A DNA stretch of 64,000 nucleotides. Origin: Calendula officinalis (lineage: Eukaryota > Streptophyta > Magnoliopsida > Asterales > Asteraceae). The translations under genes were made by a program, and so were the position numbers. Positions 11,138-23,505 of the stretch are shown here, one piece after another (within the stretch, counting starts at the first letter, position 1; every line of letters begins with the position of its first letter). The stretch is from NCBI GenBank assembly GCA_963853835.1, contig OY970824.1, positions 72,116,372 to 72,180,371 on the forward strand. Reading direction: 5' to 3'. The notes under the pieces are model-generated. The model had not been told where the DNA came from. It saw nothing but the letters and a program-made list of their open reading frames with translations, and ran no database searches.

Positions 11138-13773
11138 ATGGAGGAAGTACAGAAAAAGGATCATAAACAGAAGATCTGGATGCTCGACCCCCCCACCGAT
11201 AGGCCGGTTCGTGTTTACGCCGACGGCATATACGATCTATTCCACTTCGGTCATGCTCGATCCCTCGAACAAGCCAAAAAATCGTAAATTACTAATCTCC
11301 TTTCATGATTCTCGATCAATTCGTTTAATTTTCTGTCTGATTGCTTCTTTTGTCTGTGAAACGGAATCAATTTGCGCTTTATGACGGTTAGATTTTATAT
11401 GATCCGCTTTTAGGTTTTCGTTATTTCTTAATTTTCGGTTATTTACTTGGATATATCCGTACGGTTTGATTTCTGCTTAAGTCTATTGCAATTATATCAC
11501 AATCAATATATTGAGATGTTTGATATCCCGCTGACAAGTATAGGAAGAATTACATGTGCAGAAGGATTGCAGTAAAGGTGGTGATAAATACACCACAACT
11601 TTTAATGGATATACCACAATTATTGCTTTAAGTGGTTGTACAGTACGCAAACTTATACCCTGTGGTGTAGACATTAAAAACTGTGGTATGAAAATGAATT
11701 CCCTTGCAGTAATACATTCAAATGACTTTAGGGTTAATAATGGATTGTAAATGCAACTTAGGGTTAATAATACATTCAATGCTAGTTGTATGGGAGATTG
11801 AAATTTATGCAATTATGCGTGCTGAATTTTGTCTAGAAGTTGATGAAAAACAGTAACATGGGTCCTTAAGCATCAAACTCCTAAAAGATGTTTTTTTAAT
11901 CCGATTACTGGCATTCATTATCCCATATGTGAAGAGTTAGATCTGACAGTTAGTCAGAGGTTCATACTTAAAATCTTTTTTGCAGCTAGAGAGAGTAATG
12001 ATGATTGATCCCATTGTATGCAACTTTTTCTGTAATCTAATTCTATATTGCTCATATTGGACATCCTGTTAGCCAGAAAATACTTATGCTAGCATCTTAA
12101 TATTACATCTATAGTGTAACTTGGATTAGAAAACAAATTTTCACTTGCAGACAAATTCTCCCTATGTTTAAGGGAACTTACTTTCTAGTTACACAATACA
12201 AAAATTATGCTAATATATATGCTAACTTAACATTTTTGTAATGCCCAAAATAGGTTTCCAAATACTTATCTGCTGGTTGGATGCTGCAATGATGAGGTCA
12301 CTCACAGCCTAAAGGGAAAAACAGTCATGACTGACACAGAGCGATATGAATCCCTCCGTCATTGCAAGTATGTTTGCTTTACTGAAAATCCTGATTTTTT
12401 TATTTTTATATTATTTAAATATTGATTTAGTTATGGTGAATTATGGTTAAAAGTACCTAATTTGTACTTTTTATGCAGGTGGGTTGATGAAGTTATTCCA
12501 GATGCCCCTTGGGTTATGGACCAGGAATTTATAGACAAGCATAAGATTGACTATGTTGCTCATGATTCTCTCCCGTAAGGTCAACCTACCCAAAAACTGC
12601 ATGACAAAAATTATTTTTAGAAAAAAAAACTTTATTTCATTATGCATTAGTCATAAAATAGATGCTAATGTATATCTTATCTTTTCTTAAACAATTGTAA
12701 ATTTAGATATTATTTTTTAAGCTTAAAATATAGGCATTTTATGCACCTGATTTTATGTCTTTTGAGTTTGATATACTTCAGTATTTTACCATATATGATC
12801 TGTTAATTGTTTTTGGTATTGTAAATTTTCAGCTATGCTGATGCAAGTGGGACGGCAAACGATGTCTATGAATTTGTAAGTTTAGATAGATTAGATATTC
12901 TCCAATTTAGAAAAAGGAACCGAAAAAATAAAATATTGAATTCTTCCTTTTCAAATAATGGTTTATTTAAATTAAAATGTTGCTTAGGTCAAAACAATTG
13001 GACGTTTTAAGGAAACAAAACGAACTGAAGGTATCTCCACATCAGATATAATTATGAGAATTGTTAAAGATTATAATAATTATGTAATGAGAAATTTGGA
13101 TCGAGGTTACTCAAGAAAGGATCTTGGTGTCAGCTATGTAAAGGTATTTTTTCTTATTTTGAATTATATTTATGTTCTGTGTTTTCAAATTTTTTATTAT
13201 ATATCGTACATGGTTAAGATTATATTTTTTTTATTTAAATCTACCAGGAGAAAAGGTTGAGAGTGAACATGAGTTTAAAAAAGCTACATGAAAAAGTGAA
13301 GAAGCAACAAGAAAAAGTCGAAGAGAAGGTATTCTATTTACATTATTAATTAATTTATTAAAATCAAATATTTTAATAAATTATTATGATTTTGGGTACT
13401 GCAGATACATATAGTGGCAAAAACTGCAGGGATGAATCATAACCTGTGGGTTGAGAATGCTGACCGTTTGGTAGCTGGTTTTCTTGAAATGTTTGAAGAA
13501 GGCTGCCACAAAATGGTAAATATTTTCATACAAATGCTACATAGTAAATATGCCAACAAAGTTTATAATAAATAATAAAAACATTTATTTTAGGGAACTG
13601 CAATTAGGGATCGAATTCAAGAACAATTAATGAAAGGAAATGGTGGAGAATTAACATACGAAAAAGATGAAGAAGATGAAAATGAATATTATTATGATTA
13701 TAGTACTGAAGAAGATGATGAGTTTTCAGATGGAAGTGAAGTTGAACCAAAAGCAGTATCACAATCACAATGA
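11138..13773 (+). CDS. CCT: Choline-phosphate cytidylyltransferase (EC 2.7.7.15), complete
   Basis: Eight exons with GT-AG borders: 11138-11283, 12254-12367, 12479-12574, 12833-12875, 12988-13143, 13248-13328, 13405-13515, 13594-13773; TGA at 13771-13773. The enzyme makes CDP-choline from CTP and phosphocholine, the controlling step of the Kennedy pathway to phosphatidylcholine, at ER and nuclear membranes. Visible landmarks: [15 protein letters not shown] with the CTP-binding HxGH (HFGH) in exon 1; [38 protein letters not shown]; the RTEGISTSD signature in exon 5; a basic, heptad-like membrane-binding helix in exons 6-7 ([18 protein letters not shown]); and an acidic Glu/Asp-rich tail. The start at 11138 is the first in-frame ATG and leads directly into the conserved N-terminus. 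No breaks were seen. Confidence 0.95.
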
Positions 13774-14371
13774 AGTTTGTTTTTTTAGTTGCCGAAACGT
13801 ATATGTAAAGGGTTGGTTTTTAGTGAAAGTAATATGACTTGGTATTTATTATATTATTATTATTATATTATTATTATGTAGGTTTTGATGTAAGTTCGAG
13901 ATTGGTTTTATTTCATGTAATGATTATATGATCAAGTTTGCTAATGCTGTATATGACTAAGCTTATATACATGTAACTCTCTTGGTGTTTGTTAATGTGC
14001 AATTCATCTGTTTTTGTATGAAGCAAATTATCACATAACTCACATTTTACGTTTTCTATCAGATTTTGATTATTGTAATACTGGTCATTTTATATACTCA
14101 AATAGATCATAACAAACATCTCAGTATACATCAATAAGTTTTGTAGGTCTTGTTGGTATTTAAACACTATAATGATGATGGTTATACATAAGTAGCAATG
14201 GAAACTTAAAGATAATTGTCTTCACAAGGAAGGACTCAACTATTTTCCTTTCTTACTTGTTAAAGATGTATAATTATAATTATCTTATATATACATGTCA
14301 TACAAATGTTACTGTTCATAAGAGGTTGCTATATAAAAATATGAAGACTTGCCATTCCACATAAAATACAA
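13774..14371 (+). other. CCT 3' region with ATT microsatellite
   Basis: Holds a (TAT/ATT)n run at about 13845-13878, probably in the 3' UTR, then AT-rich spacer. No further gene seen. Confidence 0.5.
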
Positions 14372-14480
14372 ATTGGCGTAGTGGCTTCTTTACATTTCCT
14401 AAAGCATTGTATTGACGGAGGAACCAAGTTCGAAGCCTAACGCACATATTCACATATTTTTTCCTTTTTTGGTTGTACAA
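14372..14480 (+). mobile_element. Probable tRNA-derived SINE (short, T-rich tail)
   Basis: TGGCGTAGTGG at about 14375 fits a Pol III box A, and AGTTCGAAGCC at about 14428 fits a box B about 50 bp later. The copy ends in a T-rich stretch (about 14457-14470), as in Au-type plant SINEs. No clear duplication found, and the tRNA-like part alone is too divergent to be a working tRNA gene. Confidence 0.5.
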
Positions 14481-15636
14481 AATTTATAATTTCTACCTTG
14501 AACTTTCAAACTCTTTTCTTTTAACCCCTAAATTTCAATATATTGTACATACCTTTCAATATTTACAAATTATCTTTCAATTACATTCAAAGTGTATCAC
14601 TAAAACATTTTTTTTGGACTAAATGGTTTTATTTATTCTAGAATTTTATTCTTTAATAGTTTACAAAAGTATAAATGTTTTTGTGACATAAGTTATTGAA
14701 TACCTTATCTTTCTATATATTCGTTGAACATGTTTATAAGTATTTTTGGATTGTTTTTAAAAAGATGATTTACTTAAAACTATTATTACTTTTTAGGTTA
14801 AACTAAATATAGTTGAATTTTTAATATAATGTTTCCAGTATGTTATATTATATTCATTTTACGGGAAATTAGAGCTTTAAAGAAGATAAGTACCAAAATT
14901 ATTCTATTAATATGTTTTGGTCTTTTGGATGACGAAATTGCTTTTTGTATAATGTTTAGTCGAGAATATAAGCATTTGAAAAGATTAACGAAAAATCTAC
15001 TCTCTTCATATATTTTAGATTACAAATTTGCTCTTTTAACATAACCTCCGATTAAATTATGTATCTTTAATTCCCGCTGCATCGCGCGGGGCTTCGAAAT
15101 CCTCGTTGGTAATCATTTTGTAGATTTTAAAATATGGTTGGCCATAATAAAGTCCAAGTGGAAGACCATAAGGAACATAAAGGTTGAACCAATCAAATCA
15201 TTACCTTAAAATGCCACCACCATTTGACCATAGCTAAGTTAGTAGCATGAATGCTATATATATATTCCAAGCCAACCACATGATTTAGGTTTTTTTTTTT
15301 TTTTTAAATTTTGATGCACACATTTTTTTTGATTCTATGACTTCGGAAAAATTAATGCATCAGCTTGAAAAAAATTCGGCTCGTCAATTTGCAAAGAAAA
15401 AAGTGCATTATTTAATATAAGCATGGATTAAGCTTCATATTTTTGAACGCTAAAAAACTTTTTACCGGAATCCTCGTTCGTATATAAAGATGTTGATATG
15501 ACCGGAACAACTTTTTTACTGATCAAACCTACTTCACGTTGTTCGGCCAAATTGTGTGCAAATGTTTTCATATTTTATCTTAAAAGGAAACTAATAAAAC
15601 ACTTTCTTACATATTACCTATAATAACATTTAGTAT
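14481..15636. other. AT-rich spacer with a CCCGC..GCGGG hairpin
   Basis: No gene seen. A GC-rich inverted repeat CCCGCTGCATCGCGCGGG at 15073-15090 stands out in AT-rich DNA and resembles the 3' hairpin of plant Helitrons; a proper CTRR end is missing. The T-tract near 15290-15305 follows a TATATATATA stretch. Confidence 0.35.
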
Positions 15637-15646
15637 TCATCTACAA

Positions 15647-16173
15647 GATAAACGTTCGAGGAGCTCCATCATTGTTACGTAATCCCGATAGATAAATCTC
15701 AGTCATTGGATCAATCAACCCCCAAATCACCACTACAACCAACATCACATGCGATTCAACACATCAACACCACCATCACCCATGTGTATTAAATCACATG
15801 TGGTTGCACACCGCCGAGGCGCCGACCACCACCACTACCACCTCATGTGTATTAAATCACATGTGATTCAACACTGCCGACCACCACCAACACCACCACC
15901 AACCTCTGCCGGCCACCGTCTCCACCACCGGCAACCCCTCGCCACCGTCGGCTGCTTTCAATCACATGCGATTGCGTATCCAATCACATGTGATTGGATT
16001 ACGGCGGCCAGCGGCGGCAATGGCCAGCGGTGATGGTGGTGGTCGGCGGTGGTGGTTGTAATTGAATAACATGTGATTTGATGTTGGTGATGGTTAAGGG
16101 ATATTTTGATCCAATGACTAAGATTTGTCCCTTGAGACTTCATAAAAATCAAGGACTTCCTTGAATACGACTC
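15647..16173. mobile_element. Palindrome-rich Mutator-like MITE, TSD TCATCTACAA
   Basis: Flanked by the exact 10-bp repeat TCATCTACAA at 15637-15646 and 16174-16183. Long imperfect terminal repeats include AATCTCAGTCATTGGATCAA on the left against AATCTTAGTCATTGGATCAA read from the right. The interior holds six copies of the palindrome AATCACATGTGATT or one-base variants, with CCACCACC-type runs on the left and GGTGGTGG-type runs on the right, so the whole element can fold on itself. A relative is at 61370-61700. Confidence 0.75.
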
Positions 16174-16183
16174 TCATCTACAA

Positions 16184-16808
16184 TATATGAATAATATTTT
16201 CTAAAATAAAATGTAGTGTTATTAATATGTTAGTTAATAAATATAATATTTATCCTTATAAACTCGTCGTAAAACACAGACAAATGCTCATTGTTTTATA
16301 TATTTTGTATGTTAGAAAATATTTCTAGCCTACACTTGCCAAGCCCAACATGTAAAGCCCACTTCAGGTTCAGTTCTAAAATTAGCTATTGAAGTTATAG
16401 TCCACCAAATTTATATGTTAGATTCAAGATTTATCTGAGACCAATGTGAATATTATATAAGCACTAATAATGCAAAATAACGTCGTTATAATCGCCACTT
16501 AGTTATGGACTAAAATTGGTTATTGAAAATGGCAATAAATTAATGACTACACATGACACTTGAGTTGTTCTTAACTGTTTTAGTTTATTAAATTTACAAA
16601 GTGTTCCATTCTGGGTAACTAATCGACCAAAAGGTTAAATAACGGTAACGAAAAGTACAAAACAATGGTAAAGTTAAATCCTAAGATATAAAATGCCAAG
16701 ATGAAATGAAAGAAAACGACAAAATGGATCCAGCCAGGGCTCGTACTGGAATTTAGGGCCGTGTACTTGAATTCATCACAACGTGACACATTTACTTACA
16801 CGTACTTA
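16184..16808. other. AT-rich intergenic spacer
   Basis: No gene, RNA or terminal repeat recognised. Confidence 0.5.
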
Positions 16809-17331
16809 GAGCATCTTCAATGGTAGCTTTTTTAAAAGTTTTTTACTATTATAATAAGTCTTTAAAAGACTTTCTATCATTGGAATAGCTAGCTTTTCTA
16901 AAAGCTTATTGCAATGACTTATTCTCTACTAAGCTTTTAACTTACTTTTAATGTTTGTCTTTTTTAATCCTCTATGTTTAATAACTTTTCATTTTAAACC
17001 TTAAATATATAATATATAAATTCTTTATTATATTTCTATTAGTTAATATATAAATTATATAATATCTAATGCTAATTATTACAATATTTTTGTATGAAAT
17101 ATTTTAAAAAATATTATATTTAGTAAAATGTCAAAAAATTGTCAAATTATATATAGGGGGTATTTATAAACATTTGAGATAGATAAAGCTAAATTAGAAA
17201 TTTTGTAAAAGAAAAAGCTTATTGGAAAGGTTAACCATTGGAGATGTTATTTATGAAAGGGTTTTTGGTTAGTGGAATGTTGATATGGCAAAAGTAATAA
17301 GCTTTTGAAAGGTTAACCATTGGGGATGCTC
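16809..17331. mobile_element. Tourist-like MITE, GAGCATC ends, TSD TTA
   Basis: GAGCATCTTCAATGGT at the left matches the reverse of ACCATTGGGGATGCTC at the right, with TTA on both sides (16806-16808, 17332-17334). The 3-bp TTA duplication points to PIF/Harbinger. The interior is AT-rich and non-coding. A lone right end of the same type lies at about 60280-60296. Confidence 0.7.
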
Positions 17332-17334
17332 TTA

Positions 17335-18325
17335 GTTAAGTATGTGTAAAGTAATTTCTGTAGAAAATAATATATACTTTTTTAGTATAAAGTAGCATGA
17401 GTTGTTTTGTCTATCTTTACCTAAATCGTCTAACATCTCCAATTAAGATTGATGTGGTTTTTATCCTCTCGATCGATCATGTTATTATTTATCACTGTCC
17501 TCGTGTACAGAGCAGACACAGTACGATCGAAACTCCACGGGTAACACAATACCTCTTCGTTGACCCATTTTCCAAAAATAATTTATTACATTTTAATTTG
17601 TAACCGCTATAAGTGCTTATTTTTTAACACTACAAATCAAAACCCCATTGAAAAAATCGCCACCAATTTTATTGCGTAAATCCATCTTTAAGAAAGTACT
17701 CGCATAAAAACATCTTTTAATGGTTGTGGTTGCGACATGCAAAATCAAAGTTAGCTTTAATAACATATAAACTAAATGAAAAGAATGATATTTTCTCGTT
17801 TCCACCATCAAGCGAGAGATGTGCTCAATTCCCTTCAAGTTGGCTAATGGATTTCGTTTATTAAATCAATAAACAATTTTGGGGCTTTCAAGTTTTTCTT
17901 TTTTATTGAAATTATAAGTGAAGGGTGGCTTAATATTTTTGTTACGGGTAGTACTGACATATAAATTATTTTTTTGCAAAATAATTACTCTTTAGTCGAA
18001 AATTTGAAGGACAACATGAACATTCGTTGGCTCCATGATCTGTTGGTGTATATATCAACAATTTATGTTACTGGATGAAAATTATACTTAATTCCTCCGA
18101 TTCAAAAGTGATACATCGTTAATTTCATGATTTTTGAGACAATATATAATCAAATTGGATAGTTAGTGGGATATGAGTCTCACAGCTTTGAATAAAAAGT
18201 GCGATTAATAATGATTAAAAATAAATATATGAGTTTATGAGTAATTTCAATATATTAAAGGAGACAGTTAGTGGGTCTGAGGGCTCTGGGCCCTACAACC
18301 TTTTACCAAATAAAGTAAATTATTA
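17335..18325. other. AT-rich intergenic spacer
   Basis: No gene recognised. Short open frames here lack any domain and have the base composition of their surroundings. Confidence 0.5.
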
Positions 18326-18522
18326 CTCCCTCCGTCCCATTTTTATTGTCCACCTTACTATTTTAGTTTGTCCCAAATTAATTGTCAATTTCAAATTACA
18401 ACCAATCATATGAATTATAAGTGGGTAAATATGAGATTTGATTGGTGGACAGTGCAATAATTGCACTTTCTTAAAACTGTGTGCCTTTTGTCTATTTGAC
18501 AATTAATTTGGGACGGAGGGAG
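18326..18522. mobile_element. Stowaway MITE, copy 1 of an adjacent pair
   Basis: CTCCCTCCGTCCCATTTTTA on the left and GGGACGGAGGGAG on the right, TA duplicated (18324-18325, 18523-18524). Inner arms also pair (TTGTCCCAAATTAATTGTCA against TGACAATTAATTTGGGAC). Confidence 0.9.
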
Positions 18523-18531
18523 TAAATTGTA

Positions 18532-18795
18532 CTCCCTCCGTCCCACAAAAAATTTCCCATTTGGGTTTTGCACAAGTTTTTAGGTGATAGTTAGTGGTGG
18601 GGTCTTTGATAATACTTTTTGATTAAAATATTAGGTTGGGTTGGAGAGAGAAAGATAGTTAGTGGATATTAGCGGTGGGGTCTTTAGTAATGATAATTTT
18701 TTATTGTGTAGAGCCCATCAAATATGGGAAATGAGAAGTTTTTTGTGGGACAAAAATTTAGGTGAAATGAGAAGTTTTTTGTGGGACGGAGGGAG
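18532..18795. mobile_element. Stowaway MITE, copy 2 of an adjacent pair
   Basis: CTCCCTCCGTCCCACAAAAA and TTTTTTGTGGGACGGAGGGAG ends, TA at 18530-18531 and 18796-18797. The right arm contains an internal repeat of AAATGAGAAGTTTTTTGTGG, so it was partly duplicated. It starts only 8 bp after the previous element's TA. Confidence 0.85.
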
Positions 18796-18797
18796 TA

Positions 18798-20205
18798 TCA
18801 TTTATTTTAATTTACTCAAAATAAAAATTGTATATACTTATTTTGAATTTTTTTATTAGGTACCTTTCTCTTTGTGGTATTCCATGTCTTAGCTTGTTTT
18901 TAGTCTAAAGATGAAATTCTTAATGATAGTTGGTTGTATTCGCCTATTCAAGGAAATATGAAAGTTATTGGTACGATCATGACAGTGTGAGTATATGATT
19001 TAGTTTTGTGCAACTAAACATCATAAAAATATACTACGTATACTTACTTTATATATGTTGCATGCCAGGGTTTATAAAACATTGCAATATCATGGCATGC
19101 TTAAATATTTCTTTTACTTTAGTAATTTCTTTACCATTTTTTTATTGTAATGCAATTGATTTTACTTTTAGATTATCATGTATATAAACAATTTCGAACT
19201 CGTTCATTATGAAGTACAACCCACAACGATATACTCGGTGTGCATTCATTAACATGGCAATGCATTTTTCTGTTATTAATCGTAACGAAATTCAAAATAT
19301 TGGGAAATATAGTGTTACTTATACAGATTTGCAACCTCCCACAAACAAAGATTTGAAATTTTATTTTTTTTTGTCTAAACCGTTATGCTAAAGAAAGAGA
19401 GATACAATTCATTTCATTGTCACGAGATATGATTAATGTATATGTAATGTGGTATTTATGATATATTTTAGGTAACTATCTTCCCATCTTTTTATTTTTG
19501 AGTTGAATATAATAATTTTTCAATGATATGATATGTTGATGGCACTATTTTAACGTAAATCATACCCACTATATTCTCAATAAAAGAATAGTGGGTGATT
19601 TTAACAACATAAAAAACAATTCAAACATCACAATTTACACATATTATAACAAATTATACAATATATTAAAATAATAATTATGATGTTTAAATAATTTATT
19701 TGAAGTTAAAATCAACTAAATAATAGGAGTTAAAATCGTGTTTTTTTGGAATAAAATTGTATTTTTTGTTACTAAATTTTCAAATTTCATTTTCTTTTAC
19801 CTATAAAATGATTGATATATGAAGATACTAATTTTTTTTTTCTAATATTATTATTTAATTTCAATATTTATATTGATAAAGTATGAAAATTTAACAGCTA
19901 AGTAATTCATCTCTTTTTATGGAATAATAGATGATCTGACGCCAATTGAAGTGATTGACATTTTATTATGATGGAGTCAAAGTTTGACCAGTTATCAATT
20001 ATCACCAGCTGTATATCTGAATCTATGATTAAACAGAGTACCTCCTTATGATTGTATAGAGTACATGCATTCTTTCCTGTTATTTCTTGCAATTCAAACA
20101 CCCGTTCAATTATTACCATCTTCGGTTAATTTTCAATCTTTACTTTCTTTTATTTGTCCAATAAGAATTGTTTTATGAGTTTTGCAGAAAGAATTTTTAA
20201 AAATT
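18798..20205. other. AT-rich intergenic spacer
   Basis: No gene or bounded repeat recognised in about 1.4 kb. Confidence 0.5.
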
Positions 20206-20786
20206 AGGGGTGTTCATTATTCGGTTATAACCGGATTGTCCAAATGGACAATTTGGATTGAATCGTTTGGATTGATTTTTTGGTTTTCTGGATCGGTTTG
20301 GACTTGAACCAAATTAATAGTTTGATTTTCGGATTGGATTTGGTTTCTATTGTAAAATCTGGATTGTCCAAAAAATCCAAATAGTAATATACATATATTT
20401 AAATATATATCTAACAATTATAACTCATTTCCAAAAAAATCAAATATCTATGGACTATGGAAATTAACAGAATATCTCATTGTTTGAATTATCACAAGTT
20501 ATGACTTAGACTTGTTTTTATGTATAAAATAGTTTATCATTTTAAAATTTTACATATTAAACTTAATATTAGTTATGTTATATACTTTTGTAGTCTTGTG
20601 AAGTATATTAAGAAAAATAAACGGTTTGGTTCGGATAAAACCAAACCAACCAAATTGTAATTTGGTTCGGATCGGTTTGAATTTTAATTTAGTTTGGATG
20701 GTTCGGTTTGAACATTTAAAATCCAAAATCCATTTGGATTCACCTATTTGGTTAGGATATATCCAAATTATCCAAACGAACACCCT
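20206..20786. mobile_element. hAT-like non-autonomous element (AGGGGTGTTC ends)
   Basis: AGGGGTGTTCATTATTCGGT on the left and CCAAACGAACACCCT on the right are imperfect inverted repeats. The interior is built from TTTGGATT, GGTTCGGTTT and their complements. Flanks share a TAAAAA-type sequence, suggestive of an 8-bp duplication but not exact. Confidence 0.55.
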
Positions 20787-21760
20787 TATAAAAAATTATT
20801 GTATGCATGATTGATTTGATTTTTTATTAATGGATGTGAAAATTTTAAAATACAGGATTAGTTACTGGTTAATGTAAAAGTTTTGATATATGTCATAGTA
20901 TCTTATTAACAACTAATGATATCATTAGCTCTCATTGCTCTAGATCTCAATATCAGTTGTAGACAAACCAAGTAAAACTGCAATACTTAGCACAAAATAC
21001 TACGAAGTATAAATGTTAAAGTATGCAAGAGATCTAATTGTTGTCGAAGGTTTCGTCATTTAATACTTCAACTACTAGGAAGCGTGTTAATATATGATAC
21101 ATGCAGTAGTTGAGTATTAACTATACTTTATTGAGGGAATCTTTTTTTTTCCCTTGTCAACTATGCTTTTGTATGGATGTCAGTAAAGCAAAAAAAACAC
21201 TTGTACTAACATTATCTTGCTACAATATATACCTTAAACCATATTGCATTTAGGAGCGTTGTTTTTAACATCATCTTGTTCACTTGTAAGAATTATATTG
21301 GTTTTAAGGTAACATGCCTTGTTCATACTCCAACAAAATTTTGCTATGCATTTTTTTTATTGAGCTATTGAGATCTTTACATAATTTGTGTTAGATTCCT
21401 TCCTCAATGTAAATGTCTCACTTAAACTCCAGTGTATGTCTTAGGTACAACTTGTATCATTCTTTATCTTATTCAACTTCAGTGTCACAATTTTAAAGAT
21501 CTTAATAAGGAATGATGCTTGTCTTTAAATGTCCTCAAGATTCGGTGTGAGATTTGTTAGACACATATTTGAACATGCAATTGCAATCTAACCTCTTGAT
21601 CACACATTAATTCCGCATAGAGAATGTAATACTTTATATTTATGTGTTAATATTAAATAATAAGATGACTGAGGTAACACTAGTCACTCATCATCGGTGT
21701 ATTGGTCACATCATGACCTTAACATCTCACACAATAACCTTAATGCATTACATTAATTAA
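20787..21760. other. AT-rich intergenic spacer
   Basis: No gene or bounded repeat recognised. Confidence 0.5.
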
Positions 21761-22279
21761 TAAAAATAAGAGTTAATTACATAAATGGTCCTTTAAGAGA
21801 ATACCACATTGCAAATATGGTCCTAATCTTTTAATTTCGACAAGTGTAGTCCTTTATGTTTACCGATTTTGCATGTTTGGTCCTTTAGGTCAAACGGTGT
21901 TAACTTTTTCTGTTAAGTGACCTCATTTGCAATGCACATAAGGGTATTTTTGTCTTTTACCATTTTTGTACAACCATTCAAACCTAAATTACAAGCATTT
22001 ATCATCGTCCCTACCGGTTTCAAACCCCAATTCACCATCATCGATCTTCTACAGGTAGCCAAGCCAAACCAAATTCAAAATCGATTTCGGTGTTACTAGA
22101 AGAAAACGATGAAATCGAAGAGCCAAACCAACAATCAAACAAACACAACCTGATTTGCGGTGACAGAGGTGAGTCTGGTGGTTTCGAAATGGGTTTGAAC
22201 CAGCAGATCTTAAATTTTCAAACGAAAGATCAATTGATCATGAAAATCGAACTGGATTTTTCAGGAACGAGAATTCATG

Positions 22280-22882
22280 GTCCAAAAACTGCACGAAAAA
22301 GAATAAATTTCAAGTCTTTCTTGAAGGTTATTTAGAAACAACCGATGATTTTGATTTTGTTGGGTCAAAGAGCTTGACCGATGAAGATCTTGATGAACTT
22401 AAAGGGTGTTTTGATTTGGGGTTAGGGTTTAGTCACGATGAAATCCCGGGGCTTTGTAATACTTTACCGGCGCTTGAATTATGTTATTCCATGAGTCAGA
22501 AGTTTCTTGATGACGAACAGAAGTCGCCAGATGCGCCGTCGAAGAGTTGAGTGAAACGGTGTCGCCACCGCCTGCTCCGATTGGTAATTGGAAGATTTCT
22601 AGTCCATGTGAGTTTTATATGTATTTTCTTAGCATAAAATTGATGTATTCAGCTTTATATACATATAATGAAAAATATAATATTAATTTGATTTGATTTG
22701 AATTGAATTAGGGAAATATGCGTATCATTTGATTAAAAGCTCTTAATGTTCTATAACATTAAGTTTAGATGCTTATTGTATATTCTGAAAAATGTTGTGT
22801 GAGATTGTGTGTAATTGGGTTATAAATTTGTGTAGGCAATCATTCTGAAGCTGTGAAAGTAAGACTCAAGTATTGGAATTAG
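22280..22882 (+). pseudogene. DUF1685 protein fragment captured by the Pack-MULE
   Basis: The frame reading GYLETTDDFDF then KSLTDEDLDELKGCFDLGLG (about 22364-22425) and CNTLPALELCYSMSQKFLDD is the conserved core of plant DUF1685 proteins, whose function is unknown. It hits TGA at 22548-22550. Family-like residues continue after it (PAPIGNWKISSP up to about 22607), then a GTGAGT donor, a 228-bp intron and an acceptor TGTGTAG, and a second exon piece from 22836 (NHSEAVKVRLKYW) ending at TAG about 22882. The real gene would carry on with a C-terminal hydrophobic stretch, missing here. A retained intron means capture from DNA, not mRNA. Confidence 0.8.
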
Positions 22883-23101
22883 AATTTTTCGTGATTAATG
22901 CAATTTGAGGCAAAATTTTCGAATCTTAATCATCAAAACTAGAGAAATGGGTGGAGATATGATGCCGCCGGTGGTGGTGTGGTGGAGGAGGTTATGATTT
23001 CAAATTACAGGTAGCTTTCGAATTCTTGAACTGGTAGGGACGATATGGTGAATTGGGTGTAGTTTTTAAGAGACGAAGATGAAATAAGAAAAAGAGAAAT
23101 A

Positions 23102-23291
23102 CTCCCTCCGTCTCACAAAGAAGTTTACATTTTTATTTGGAAAGAGAAAATACTTTTAGGAGAAAGTTAGTGGTAAGTACATGAAAATAATAGTATTTTA
23201 TTAAGTGGTTCATTATATTTGAGAAATTTAAACCTTTTTGTAGGACAAAATTTATAGGTGGAATGTATACTTTTGTGTGGGACGGAGGGAG
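23102..23291. mobile_element. Stowaway MITE nested in the Pack-MULE
   Basis: CTCCCTCCGTCTCACAAAGA and GTGTGGGACGGAGGGAG ends, TA at 23100-23101 and 23292-23293. Confidence 0.9.
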
Positions 23292-23505
23292 TATAAAAGA
23301 AGAAATGGAAAAGACAAAAATACCCTATGTGCATTGCACATGGGGGGCTTTAACAGAAGAAGTTAACAACATTTGGCCTAAAGGACTAAACGTGCAAAAT
23401 CGGTAAACATAAAGGCCTACACTTGTCGAAAGTAAAAGATTAGGACCACACTTGCAATGTTGTATCATCTTAAAGGACCATTTGTGTAATTAACTCTAAA
23501 AATAA

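Larger units (their letters stand above)
21770..23496. mobile_element. Pack-MULE carrying a DUF1685 gene fragment, TSD TAAAAATAA
   Basis: Long terminal inverted repeats of about 190-200 bp (21770-21968 and about 23310-23496) both begin GAGTTAATTACAYAAATGGT when read inward, and the 9-bp duplication TAAAAATAA is exact at 21761-21769 and 23497-23505. Long terminal repeats plus a 9-bp duplication are the Mutator hallmarks. No transposase is present; instead the interior holds host-like coding sequence split by an intron (22280-22882). A Stowaway MITE (23102-23291) inserted later. Confidence 0.9.

Noticed and set aside
11700..11780. Interstitial telomere repeat (TTAGGGTTA)
   Set aside because: Only two isolated TTTAGGGTTA-like units in a local duplication; no array.
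13054..13260. Separate small gene [14 protein letters not shown]
   Set aside because: It is CCT exon 5 read on into the intron.
15749..16033. 94-residue His/Pro-rich protein
   Set aside because: It is a translation of the CCACC runs and palindromes of a MITE; no domain, and the reading differs between the two copies.
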